Source: an uncultured Hungatella sp.
Lineage (GTDB): Bacteria > Bacillota > Clostridia > Lachnospirales > Lachnospiraceae
Assembly: GCA_910588325.1 (NCBI GenBank)
Contig: CAJUPP010000066.1
Span: forward strand, 1 to 20,168
Direction of reading: 5' to 3'
DNA: 20,168 nt
Under the pieces are notes generated by a model that searched no databases, was not told the origin of the DNA, and saw nothing but the letters and a program-made list of their open reading frames with translations. The position numbers and the translations under genes are program-made. Position 1 is the first letter of the stretch. Every line of letters starts with the position of its first letter. Positions 1 to 6,869 of the stretch are shown here, piece after piece.

Positions 1-808
1 TGATCCCGTTAATCACACTTGACACTGCGATGGTAACCACAATCATCACGACTGCAACCACAGAGGCCTGGGTCCAGTCGCCAAGAGACATGGCCTGCTG
101 ATAGATCATGGTGGCCAAAACCCTGGTATCCGTTCCCCCCAGCAGCTGGGGTGTAGTATAAGCCGTCAGACACCCGGTAAACACCAGCACGCTCCCCGTC
201 ACCAAGCCGGGAATGCTCAAAGGCAGAACCACATGCCGAAACGTCCCTAATCTGGAAGCGCCCAGACTTCCCGCCGCCAGATTCAGATCTTCGGAAATAT
301 TATCCATAATTCCGATGAGGGATAAGATCATCAGAGGCAGAAACAGCTGGATAAATCCAACGATCATGGAAAATTCGTTATACAAAAGGCCAATGGGCTT
401 TGACACGATTCCTGACTTCACCAGAAGGTCATTGACGATTCCCTTCTTGCCCAGGATTACCATCCAGCTGAAGGAACGGATCACAGGGCTTGTAAACATG
501 GGGAACACGGCAAGAGCCATAAGCACGCCTTTATTCTTTGAATATTTGGAGATATAATAAGCGGTGGGAAACCCTAAAAAGGCGCACACAACCGTGCTTG
601 TCAGACTCAGACGGATACTCCTTAAGAATACCTGTTTAAAATAAGTGCTTTCAAACAACGCAAAATAGTTGGCCAGCGAGAATCTGCCGCCTTCATCGAC
701 AAAAGATTTAAATAACAGGGAAAACAGGGGTATCAGCATGAAAAATGCCAGAAACAGACAGCCTGGCAGGATAAACAGCCAGTATATTTTTGTTTTTTTC
801 TCAAGCAA
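1..808 (-). CDS. ABC transporter permease, PotB-like (partial, 3' end outside window)
   Basis: This is an inner-membrane permease subunit of a binding-protein-dependent ABC importer. The translation resembles the PotB side of the spermidine/putrescine family: an N-terminal hydrophobic helix (YWLFILPGCLFLAFFMLI), a conserved core MFTSPVIRSFSWMVILGK, and a cytoplasmic EAA loop (EDLNLAAGSLGAS...VLPLSIPG) that contacts the ATPase. Near the window edge it reads TPQLLGGTDTRVLATMIYQQ, typical of this family. About 269 codons are present against roughly 280 for a whole protein, so only the last few residues are missing. The start chosen is TTG at 808-806, eight bases after an AAAGGTGG ribosome binding site; an in-frame TAG upstream limits extension, and GTG 12 bases upstream is the only alternative. 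A promoter lies just upstream, so it is likely the first gene of its operon, with partners beyond the left edge. The substrate cannot be read from the sequence: polyamine is the default, but thiamine, iron or phosphonate relatives exist. Confidence 0.85.
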   Translation of the reverse strand, partial: MLEKKTKIYWLFILPGCLFLAFFMLIPLFSLLFKSFVDEGGRFSLANYFALFESTYFKQVFLRSIRLSLTSTVVCAFLGFPTAYYISKYSKNKGVLMALAVFPMFTSPVIRSFSWMVILGKKGIVNDLLVKSGIVSKPIGLLYNEFSMIVGFIQLFLPLMILSLIGIMDNISEDLNLAAGSLGASRLGTFRHVVLPLSIPGLVTGSVLVFTGCLTAYTTPQLLGGTDTRVLATMIYQQAMSLGDWTQASVVAVVMIVVTIAVSSVINGI

Positions 809-857
809 GGGGAGTCCCACCTTTCTTTTGTTGCTTTTATAAATATCTGACTAAATT

Positions 858-886
858 AACATATCATTCCTGTCAGAAAATGTCAA
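858..886 (-). promoter_or_regulatory. Sigma-A-type promoter for the ABC permease
   Basis: On the minus strand a perfect TTGACA (-35, 886-881) is followed after exactly 17 bases by TATGTT (-10, 863-858). It lies between the stop of the formate/nitrite transporter gene and the TTG start of the permease, about 50 bases upstream of that start. Assignment is by consensus match only. Confidence 0.55.
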
Positions 887-891
887 TGGGT

Positions 892-1467
892 TCATGGCTT
901 CAAACTGAATATTTTGGCCCCGATTCCATTGCCTGCCGCCATAACCAGCAGATAGGCAAAAGCCCTGAGACTATAGGCGCCTGCCAGGTGGAAATAAAAC
1001 ATGTTTGCCACGGAATGTTCAAAGCCGGACAGAATAAATATCATAACCGGCGCTATGATGAAAACGATATTTTTCGACTTATTATAATTGTCTATGGCCA
1101 GATACATCATAATTCCGCAGAGAACGGACAGAAAAAACACGCTGGGAACGGTAGCTGCAAGTTTTTTCTCCGCCAGCTGCACCGTGCTGATATTCACATT
1201 GGCCAGGCGGGCAAGAAGGGCCGCCACATAGGTGCCCGCGTAATTTCCCAGAATAATTATGCCCATATCCGGAAGTTCCTTTACACTTTTTACAAATCCG
1301 ATCTTCCCCGTGTAAAGAAAAAAGCCCTGGGTCACAATGGTCAGAAGGCCGAAGGAAAATAAAAGGGAACCCACTGTCTTACTCTCCGCCGACAGATACA
1401 CCATCCCCCCTATACCGATCATAAATCCTGCGTAAACCCCTTTTATCAATGTCTGAATTCTGCCCAT
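892..1467 (-). CDS. Formate/nitrite transporter (FNT) family protein, compact form
   Basis: This is an integral membrane protein of the FocA/NirC/FdhC channel family, which moves small monovalent anions such as formate or nitrite. The diagnostic signature is SGFEHSVANMFYFHLAG in the C-terminal third; the histidine of this motif is the conserved pore histidine of the family. About six hydrophobic segments can be drawn over 191 residues. That is clearly shorter than the roughly 255-285 residues of classical FocA, with short loops and almost no C-terminal tail after the AAGNGIGA helix. The start at 1467 is preferred because AGGAGG lies ten bases upstream; an ATG eight codons earlier (1491) has the SD sequence inside the coding region. 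It is downstream of tRNA-Leu and its terminator and upstream of the permease promoter, so it is probably a single-gene unit. Formate is the likely substrate in a fermentative anaerobe (inference). Confidence 0.82.
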   Translation of the reverse strand: MGRIQTLIKGVYAGFMIGIGGMVYLSAESKTVGSLLFSFGLLTIVTQGFFLYTGKIGFVKSVKELPDMGIIILGNYAGTYVAALLARLANVNISTVQLAEKKLAATVPSVFFLSVLCGIMMYLAIDNYNKSKNIVFIIAPVMIFILSGFEHSVANMFYFHLAGAYSLRAFAYLLVMAAGNGIGAKIFSLKP

Positions 1468-1510
1468 GTCTTTTTGTCCTCCTGAATCCATCTTTCACTT
1501 CGCTCAAAAG

Positions 1511-1556
1511 AAAAAATCGCCTGAATTCGAAAATGTCCCGAATCTCCAGCGATTTT
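1511..1556 (-). terminator. Rho-independent terminator after tRNA-Leu
   Basis: Read on the minus strand, AAAATCGC pairs with GCGATTTT, with an inner ATTCG/CGAAT stem, and the descending arm runs into a TTTTTT tract. It lies 16 bases past the 3' end of the tRNA and before the FNT gene, so it fits processing or termination of the tRNA transcript. Confidence 0.65.
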
Positions 1557-1571
1557 GCCCCTGCCAAGGAG

Positions 1572-1654
1572 TGCCGGCCGCGGGACTTGAACCCGCACGG
1601 TATTGCTACCAATGGATTTTGAGTCCACCTCGTCTGCCATTCCGACAGGCCGGC
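1572..1654 (-). tRNA. tRNA-Leu (anticodon CAA)
   Basis: The minus strand folds as a class II tRNA of 83 nt. The acceptor stem is GCCGGCC/GGCCGGC with discriminator A, the D-arm is recognisable, and the anticodon stem GTGGA/TCCAT encloses the loop CTCAAAA, giving anticodon CAA (reads UUG). A variable arm of the long leucine type (TTGGTAGCAATACC region) is present, and the T-arm is GCGGGTTCAAGTCCCGC with a perfect GTTCAAG T-loop. The 3' CCA is not encoded, so it must be added after transcription. The gene has its own promoter and terminator and stands alone rather than in a tRNA cluster. Confidence 0.95.
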
Positions 1655-1676
1655 GTCATTTCCTGCAACATTTGTT

Positions 1677-1705
1677 ATTCTAGCATATGTTTGGTGATTT
1701 TGCAA
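1677..1705 (-). promoter_or_regulatory. Sigma-A promoter for tRNA-Leu
   Basis: On the minus strand TTGCAA (-35, 1705-1700) and TAGAAT (-10, 1682-1677) are separated by 17 bases. The -10 box sits about 22 bases from the first base of the mature tRNA, leaving a short 5' leader for RNase P. Confidence 0.6.
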
Positions 1706-1738
1706 GCTTTTTTACAAAAAAGTTCATGGGAATAAAGC

Positions 1739-1767
1739 TTTACACCTTTGAATCTATCCGTTATAAT
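1739..1767 (+). promoter_or_regulatory. Sigma-A promoter of the zf-HC2/polA gene cluster
   Basis: TTTACA (-35, 1739-1744) and a perfect TATAAT (-10, 1762-1767) are 17 bases apart. The predicted transcript begins near 1774 and has a leader of about 155 bases that contains the palindromic element at 1789-1902. It diverges from the tRNA-Leu promoter about 35 bp away. Confidence 0.65.
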
Positions 1768-1788
1768 ATGAAGCAGTAACTGACTTGC

Positions 1789-1902
1789 AGGTGTAAAGTC
1801 TTTATTCTCACGTAACCGTTCAGACGGCGCTTCTTGCAGATGCTTTTTTCTGAAAAAAGATGAGCCGTCTGAACGGTTAGTGCGCCCAGCAACTTTATAC
1901 CT
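1789..1902. repeat. Nested palindromic element in the polA-operon leader
   Basis: Perfect 16-base inverted arms (1813-1828 and 1864-1879, TAACCGTTCAGACGGC and its complement) enclose a smaller hairpin (CTTTTTT ctg AAAAAAG). Outside them AGGTGTAAAGT (1789-1799) pairs with ACTTTATACCT (1892-1902) with one G-U. The whole forms one long stem inside the predicted 5' leader of the zf-HC2/polA transcript. Its reverse complement is clearly related to the sequence at 8235-8290, so this is a dispersed repeat and not a gene-specific structure. It could act as an attenuator or mRNA stabiliser, or be a non-autonomous mobile element; the sequence does not decide. Confidence 0.7.
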
Positions 1903-1931
1903 TTGTTCTTTAAAAGAAAGCGAGACGGCAT

Positions 1932-2282
1932 ATGACTTGCAAAGAAGCGGAAAGCCTGGTAATTCCCTACATCCGGCATGAACTGGATGATGATATGCGG
2001 ATGGAGGAATTTTTGGATCATATTGATTCCTGTGAGAATTGCAGAGAGGAACTTGAGATATATTATACGGTAGAGGCGGGTATCCGCCAGCTGGACAGTG
2101 ACACCGGGAATTACAATATTAAGGGAGACATGGAGGAAGATCTTCTGGCCTCCAGACAGAAATTATACAGCATCCACCTGTTGGACGTCGCCAGGTATGC
2201 GGCAGATACACTGCTGGTTATCAGCATGGCGGTAATGCTGGCATTACAAATGAGAATCTGGTGGCAACAAGGGATCTTCTAA
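1932..2282 (+). CDS. zf-HC2 (anti-sigma-factor-like) membrane-anchored protein
   Basis: This is a 116-residue protein with an N-terminal zinc-binding motif of the anti-sigma-factor zinc finger type: Cys3, His30, Cys34 and Cys37 (HIDSCENC). One hydrophobic helix near residues 88-108 (DTLLVISMAVMLALQM) gives a cytoplasmic zinc domain on a single membrane anchor. This is the layout of RsiW/ZAS-type anti-sigma factors, which hold ECF sigma factors at the membrane. The extracytoplasmic part would be only about eight residues, so it cannot be a classical signal sensor, and no ECF sigma gene is adjacent. It sits 35 bp upstream of polA and is probably cotranscribed with it from the promoter at 1739. 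The ribosome binding site is weak (GAGACGG). The anti-sigma function is an inference from the fold; the true partner is unknown. Confidence 0.72.
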   Translation: MTCKEAESLVIPYIRHELDDDMRMEEFLDHIDSCENCREELEIYYTVEAGIRQLDSDTGNYNIKGDMEEDLLASRQKLYSIHLLDVARYAADTLLVISMAVMLALQMRIWWQQGIF

Positions 2283-2317
2283 AGTGAGGGGCGTTACTTT
2301 TAGAAAGGAGGATGCAA

Positions 2318-4954
2318 ATGGACAAATTAGTGTTGATTGACGGCCACAGCATTTTAAACAGGGCTTTTTATGGAATACCGGATTTGACGAATTCTGAGGG
2401 ACTCCATACCAATGCGGTATATGGGTTCCTTAATATTCTGTTTCGGATTTTGGAGGAAGAGCAGGCAGATCATCTGGCGGTGGCGTTTGATTTAAAGGAG
2501 CCTACCTTCCGCCATAAAATGTATGATGCATACAAGGGAAACCGAAAACCCATGCCGGAAGAACTGGCAGAGCAGGTGCCTTTGATGAAAGAAGTTCTGA
2601 AAGCCATGGGCATTCCCATTATGAGCCTGGAGGGCTATGAGGCGGATGACGTTTTGGGAACTCTGGCAAAGAAAAATGCGGCCAGGGGAGTGGAAGTGTC
2701 CGTTGTGTCCGGAGACAGAGATTTGCTTCAGCTGTCAGACACCCATATTAAAATCAGGATCCCCAAAACAAACAGGAACGGTACGGAGGTAAAGGATTAT
2801 TACCCGGAGGATGTGAAGCGGGAATATCAGGTGACACCTTTGGAATTTATTGATGTAAAAGCCCTGATGGGAGATTCCTCTGACAATATTCCGGGAGTGC
2901 CGTCCATCGGGGAAAAGACGGCTACCAACCTGATTGTTGCTTACGGAAGTATTGAGAATGCCTATGCCCATCTGGAGGAGATAAAACCGCCCAGGGCCCA
3001 GAAGGCTTTGGCAGAGCATTATGATATGGCTCAGATGAGCAAGACGCTGGCAACCATCTGTATTGACTGCCCTGTCGAATTTTCCTATGAAGACATGGAA
3101 ATCGGCAACCTGTATACTCAGGAGGCCTATGAGTATATGAAAAGGCTGGAATTCAAATCCATTTTGGCCCGCTTTGACGCCAATGTCATGGAAAAGCCTG
3201 GTGTGGAAGACAAATTTGTGGTGATTCGGGATTTTTCCCAGGCGGAGGAAGTCTTTCGGAAGGCGGAACAGGAAGAAAAGCTGGGATTTCAGCTGGTGAC
3301 GGAAAAGGGAGCCGTGAAGGGTATGGCTCTCTGTTTTGGGGAGTCGGATATCTATGGAATTGTGGCGGAAGGTTTTTTGACAGGACAGTATCTGGCTGAG
3401 AAGATGACCCGCCTGATTCTTGGCTCTATGCAGGCGGCTACGCTGGATCTGAAACGGCAGCTTTTGTACCTGGATGTGGAGGATAAAAGTCCGGCCGTTG
3501 ACGTGGAAGTGGCAGGATATCTTCTGAATCCCTTAAAGGATACGTATGATTACGACGATTTAGCCAGAGATTATCTGGGTATTACGGTTCCTTCCAGGGC
3601 AGACCTGCTGGGAAAACGTTCCGTGGGAACGGCTTTGGAGGATGATGATGAGACAGCGGGAACCTGCCTGTGTTATATGGGATATATTGCCTGGAAGTCA
3701 GCTGCGGTTCTGGAAGAGAAGTTAAAAGAAACCGGTATGTGGAGGCTGTTTTTGGAAATGGAAATGCCGCTGATTTACAGCCTGTTTCACATGGAGCAGG
3801 CTGGAATACGGGTGGAGAAAGAGACGTTAAAAACTTACGGAGACCATCTGAAGGTGGAGATTGTCCGGATGGAGCAGGAGATTTATGACCTGGCTGGGGA
3901 GACATTTAACATCAATTCTCCCAAACAGCTGGGAGAGGTTCTGTTTGACCATATGAAACTGCCTCATGGGAAGAAAACCAAGACAGGGTATTCCACTGCG
4001 GCGGATGTGCTTGAGAAGCTGGCGCAGGAGTATCCTGTTGTCAGGAAGATTCTGGACTATCGGCAGTATACCAAACTGAATTCCACCTATGCGGAAGGAC
4101 TTTACAATTTTATCGGAGCAGATGACAGGATTCACGGAACTTTTAACCAGACCATCACGGCAACGGGAAGAATCAGCAGTACGGAGCCCAATCTCCAGAA
4201 TATTCCGGTTCGGATGGAACTGGGGCGGGAGATTCGGAAGGTCTTTGTGCCGGAGGAAGGGTATACCTTTGTGGACGCAGATTATTCCCAGATCGAGCTG
4301 AGAATCCTGGCCCATATGTCGGAGGATGAGAGGCTGATTGGCGCCTACAAAGAGGCCCAGGATATCCACGCCATTACGGCTTCCCAGGTATTTCATATTC
4401 CTTTGAATGAAGTGACGCCTCTTCAAAGGAGGAATGCCAAGGCGGTGAATTTCGGAATCGTGTACGGCATCAGCGCTTTTGGGCTCAGTGAGGATTTGAG
4501 TATCAGCCGCAAGGAGGCCGTGGATTATATTGATAAATATTTTGAGACTTATCCGGGAGTGAAGGCATTTCTGGACAGACAGGTGGAGGAAGGGAAAGAA
4601 AAGGGATTCGTGGTTACTATGTTTGGGCGCAGGAGGCCGATTCCGGAATTGAAATCCGCCAACTTCATGCAGCGCTCCTTCGGGGAGCGGGTGGCTATGA
4701 ATTCGCCCATTCAGGGTACGGCGGCAGATATTATGAAGCTGGCCATGATTGCGGTGGACAGGGAGCTTAGGAACAGGAATTTAAAATCCAGGATTGTTCT
4801 GCAGGTTCACGATGAGCTTTTGGTGGAGACCTGGAAACCGGAACTTTCGGAAGTGACAGAGATTCTGGAGACTAAAATGAGAGGTGCAGCAGATTTGCGT
4901 GTATCTCTGGAGGTTGAGGCGCACAGCGGGGGGAGCTGGTATGATGCCAAATAG
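2318..4954 (+). CDS. polA: DNA polymerase I
   Basis: DNA polymerase I (878 aa) fills gaps and removes Okazaki primers during replication and excision repair. The N-terminal 5'-3' exonuclease/FEN domain (about residues 1-290) keeps its acidic metal ligands in VLIDGHS, GYEADD, SGDRDLLQL and GDSSDNIPGVPSIGEKTA. The middle domain (about 295-470) has lost the DxE pair of the proofreading site (GFQLVTE where the E. coli enzyme has FDTET), so 3'-5' exonuclease activity is predicted to be absent, as in Bacillus and Thermus enzymes. The polymerase domain carries motif A DYSQIELRIL (Asp655), motif B RRNAKAVNFGIVYG (about 704-717) and motif C VHDE (Asp832-Glu833). The start at 2318 has AAAGGAGG six bases upstream; an ATG at 2312 abuts the SD and is rejected. 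The 3' end overlaps coaE by 14 bases, indicating translational coupling. Confidence 0.97.
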   Translation: MDKLVLIDGHSILNRAFYGIPDLTNSEGLHTNAVYGFLNILFRILEEEQADHLAVAFDLKEPTFRHKMYDAYKGNRKPMPEELAEQVPLMKEVLKAMGIPIMSLEGYEADDVLGTLAKKNAARGVEVSVVSGDRDLLQLSDTHIKIRIPKTNRNGTEVKDYYPEDVKREYQVTPLEFIDVKALMGDSSDNIPGVPSIGEKTATNLIVAYGSIENAYAHLEEIKPPRAQKALAEHYDMAQMSKTLATICIDCPVEFSYEDMEIGNLYTQEAYEYMKRLEFKSILARFDANVMEKPGVEDKFVVIRDFSQAEEVFRKAEQEEKLGFQLVTEKGAVKGMALCFGESDIYGIVAEGFLTGQYLAEKMTRLILGSMQAATLDLKRQLLYLDVEDKSPAVDVEVAGYLLNPLKDTYDYDDLARDYLGITVPSRADLLGKRSVGTALEDDDETAGTCLCYMGYIAWKSAAVLEEKLKETGMWRLFLEMEMPLIYSLFHMEQAGIRVEKETLKTYGDHLKVEIVRMEQEIYDLAGETFNINSPKQLGEVLFDHMKLPHGKKTKTGYSTAADVLEKLAQEYPVVRKILDYRQYTKLNSTYAEGLYNFIGADDRIHGTFNQTITATGRISSTEPNLQNIPVRMELGREIRKVFVPEEGYTFVDADYSQIELRILAHMSEDERLIGAYKEAQDIHAITASQVFHIPLNEVTPLQRRNAKAVNFGIVYGISAFGLSEDLSISRKEAVDYIDKYFETYPGVKAFLDRQVEEGKEKGFVVTMFGRRRPIPELKSANFMQRSFGERVAMNSPIQGTAADIMKLAMIAVDRELRNRNLKSRIVLQVHDELLVETWKPELSEVTEILETKMRGAADLRVSLEVEAHSGGSWYDAK

Positions 4955-5549
4955 GACCAAAGTTGTGAAACCAAAGCGCTTCATCGCTCTGACCGGCGGC
5001 GTAGGTTCAGGAAAAAGCCGGATTTTGGAGACGTTAAAAGAGAACTTTCCTGCGGCGATACTTCAGACCGACCTGGTGGCAAAGGATCTGGAGGAACCGG
5101 GACAGCCGGGATTTGAGGCTTTGAAAAAAGCTTTTGGAGAGGAAATTGTAGACGATACAGGCCGGTTGCGCAAAGAGGCCATGGTCCGGTTGGTTTTTGG
5201 AGATTACAAAACCAGGGAGAAGATAAATGTCCTGATTCATCCTCTGGTATGGGAATTTGTAAAACAGTGGTGCAGGAGGACAGAGGAACCTGTGGCGGTG
5301 GTAGAATCTGCCCTGCTGCCCGAGAATCCCCACGATTTTTTTACAGAAGTGTGGTATGTCCATACCTCGAGAGAAAATCGGATACAGAGGCTGATGGACA
5401 GCCGGGGATATTCTATAGAACGGTGCATACAGATGATAGAAGGGCAGCCGTCTGAGGAAGAGTACAGAAGGCAGGCGGATTGTGTGATTGACAATAATGG
5501 AACGGAAGAAGAAATTTATGGTCAGATCCGGAAGATTATGGAAAGATAA
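4941..5549 (+). CDS. coaE: Dephospho-CoA kinase
   Basis: CoaE phosphorylates the 3'-hydroxyl of dephospho-CoA with ATP, the last step of coenzyme A synthesis, in the cytoplasm. The protein is 202 residues, normal for the family, with a P-loop GGVGSGKS at about residues 19-26, a following QTDLVAKDLEEPG segment (the usual family motif is D-x-(I/L)-x-R/K), HPLVWEFV and VVESALLPE. A short basic extension (NRTKVVKPKR) precedes the first strand. The start at 4941 is supported by GGGGGAG six bases upstream, inside polA; an ATG directly after it (4944) is an equal alternative. The gene overlaps the polA 3' end by 14 bases, and polA-coaE adjacency is common in Firmicutes. A longer open frame from 4884 runs within polA and is not used. 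Confidence 0.93.
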   Translation: MMPNRTKVVKPKRFIALTGGVGSGKSRILETLKENFPAAILQTDLVAKDLEEPGQPGFEALKKAFGEEIVDDTGRLRKEAMVRLVFGDYKTREKINVLIHPLVWEFVKQWCRRTEEPVAVVESALLPENPHDFFTEVWYVHTSRENRIQRLMDSRGYSIERCIQMIEGQPSEEEYRRQADCVIDNNGTEEEIYGQIRKIMER

Positions 5550-5618
5550 GTGGAAATATGGTATGTTTATACCTTAGGAGAAATCCGGAATCTATTACGA
5601 AAAGGAAGCGTCCAGATC

Positions 5619-6416
5619 ATGAGATTTGTGAGTATTGCCAGCGGCAGCAGCGGCAACTGTATCTATGTGGGAACGGAAAACACCCATATTCTGGTAGATG
5701 CGGGAATCAGCAACAAGAGGATAGAACAGGGATTAAATGAAATCGGAGTCAAGGGCAGTGAACTGAACGGGGTGGTGATTACCCATGAGCATTCGGATCA
5801 TGTAAAAGGGCTGGCTATTCTGGCCAGGAAACATGGAATTCCTATTTTTGCAACCAAAGAGACATTGGAAGAGATAGAAGAGAAAAAATATCTGGGAGAG
5901 TATCCCAGAAAACTGCGAAAGCCGGTTTTGCCGGATGTGGAATTCTCCATTGGCGATATGGTGATTAAGCCTTTTTCCATTGACCATGACGCAGCCAATC
6001 CGGTGGCATATCGGATTCAAAGCGGCGGCAGGTCGGTGGCAGTGGCTACGGACATGGGGCACTTTGATCAGTATATTATAGAACATCTGCAGAACCTTGA
6101 CGGACTTTTGCTGGAGTCCAATCACGATGTCAGGATGCTGGAGACAGGTCCCTATCCATACTATTTAAAGCAGAGAATTTTAAGCGATCACGGACATTTA
6201 TCCAATGATAACGCGGGAAGACTGCTAAATTATATTCTTCATGACAATTTAAAACATATATTTCTGGGGCATTTAAGTAAGGAAAATAATTATGAGGAAC
6301 TGGCCTTTGAGACGGTAAAGCTGGAGATTAACCAGGGCGACCACAGATATAAAGCCTCGGATTTTTCCATATCCGTTGCTAAGAGAGAAGTTATGTCAGA
6401 GATAGTTACTTTGTAA
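5619..6416 (+). CDS. WalJ/YycJ-type MBL-fold metallo-hydrolase
   Basis: This is a cytoplasmic metallo-beta-lactamase-fold hydrolase of 265 residues, the expected size for WalJ/YycJ. That family is linked in Bacillus and Streptococcus to the WalRK cell-wall regulon and to DNA-damage response, and a 5'-3' exonuclease activity has been described for relatives. The metal-binding motif THEHSDH lies at residues 55-61, Asp27 in VDAGIS precedes it, and further ligand segments are SNHDVRML, LSDHGHLSN and FLGHLSKENN. The start at 5619 begins directly with MRFVSIASGSSGN, the conserved family N-terminus, ten bases after AGGAAG. The open frame also extends back to a GTG at 5550, adding 23 unconserved residues without a good SD. 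Unlike Bacillus, no walRK genes are near; it follows coaE by 69 bp and is probably in the same transcript. Confidence 0.88.
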   Translation: MRFVSIASGSSGNCIYVGTENTHILVDAGISNKRIEQGLNEIGVKGSELNGVVITHEHSDHVKGLAILARKHGIPIFATKETLEEIEEKKYLGEYPRKLRKPVLPDVEFSIGDMVIKPFSIDHDAANPVAYRIQSGGRSVAVATDMGHFDQYIIEHLQNLDGLLLESNHDVRMLETGPYPYYLKQRILSDHGHLSNDNAGRLLNYILHDNLKHIFLGHLSKENNYEELAFETVKLEINQGDHRYKASDFSISVAKREVMSEIVTL

Positions 6417-6457
6417 ATGAAACCTTCATGCACCCGGCAGCAGACGCATTACCACAT

Positions 6458-6555
6458 ATGAAAGTTTGGCGGGCGCACTGGGCATACCTGAATTCATACC
6501 GCCTATTCGGCGGCGGACTTTCATAAGTAATACATAGACGAGCGCAAAAGCGCTC
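6458..6555 (+). promoter_or_regulatory. Structured intergenic leader before the ACT-domain gene
   Basis: The 160-bp gap between the hydrolase and the ACT gene is rich in inverted repeats. ATGAAAGT (6458-6465) pairs with ACTTTCAT (6517-6524), enclosing CCGCC/GGCGG (6499-6513). GAGCGC-AAAA-GCGCTC (6540-6555) forms a tight hairpin just before the SD AAGGAG (6564-6569). No riboswitch class or good promoter was recognised. The hairpins could be attenuator or mRNA-processing structures. Confidence 0.4.
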
Positions 6556-6576
6556 AATAGAAAAAGGAGACTAGCC

Positions 6577-6849
6577 ATGAATAAGATTATTATTACGGTA
6601 GTAGGAAAAGATACGGTAGGAATCATTGCAAAGGTCTGTACCTATCTGGCGGAGAATCAGGTGAATATCCTGGATATTTCCCAGACCATTGTACAGGAAT
6701 TTTTCAACATGATGATGATTGCAGACATGGACAAATCCAGCCAGCCTTTTGAGGTGATATCCTCTGATTTGGAGAAGCTGGGAGAAGAGATCGGCGTCCG
6801 CATCAAGTGTCAGAGAGAAGAGATATTTACGAAGATGCACCGCATCTAG
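6577..6849 (+). CDS. ACT domain-containing protein, UPF0237 family
   Basis: This 90-residue protein is a single ACT domain: MNKIIITVVGKDTVGIIAKV opens with the ligand-loop motif G-K-D-x-V-G-I, followed by the helix and strands INILDISQTIVQEFFNMMM-type sequence. ACT domains bind small metabolites, usually amino acids, at dimer interfaces and regulate partner enzymes. UPF0237 members are related to the N-terminal part of GcvR and are almost always encoded beside a UPF0210 gene, as here (20-bp gap). The SD AAAAAGGAG is strong and well placed. The likely role is a ligand-sensing partner of the downstream UPF0210 protein; the ligand is unknown. Confidence 0.9.
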   Translation: MNKIIITVVGKDTVGIIAKVCTYLAENQVNILDISQTIVQEFFNMMMIADMDKSSQPFEVISSDLEKLGEEIGVRIKCQREEIFTKMHRI

Positions 6850-6869
6850 GCAGAAGGGAGGAACTTTTT

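Noticed and set aside
790..1362. 190-codon plus-strand frame opposite the FNT gene.
   Set aside because: The minus-strand frame is a clear hydrophobic FNT protein; the plus-strand frame has no family signature.
1379..1705. Minus-strand 108-codon frame across the tRNA and the start of the FNT gene.
   Set aside because: It runs through tRNA-Leu and a terminator, so it is not a protein gene.
3827..4426. 199-codon frame antisense to polA.
   Set aside because: Shadow of polA, with no SD and no recognisable sequence.
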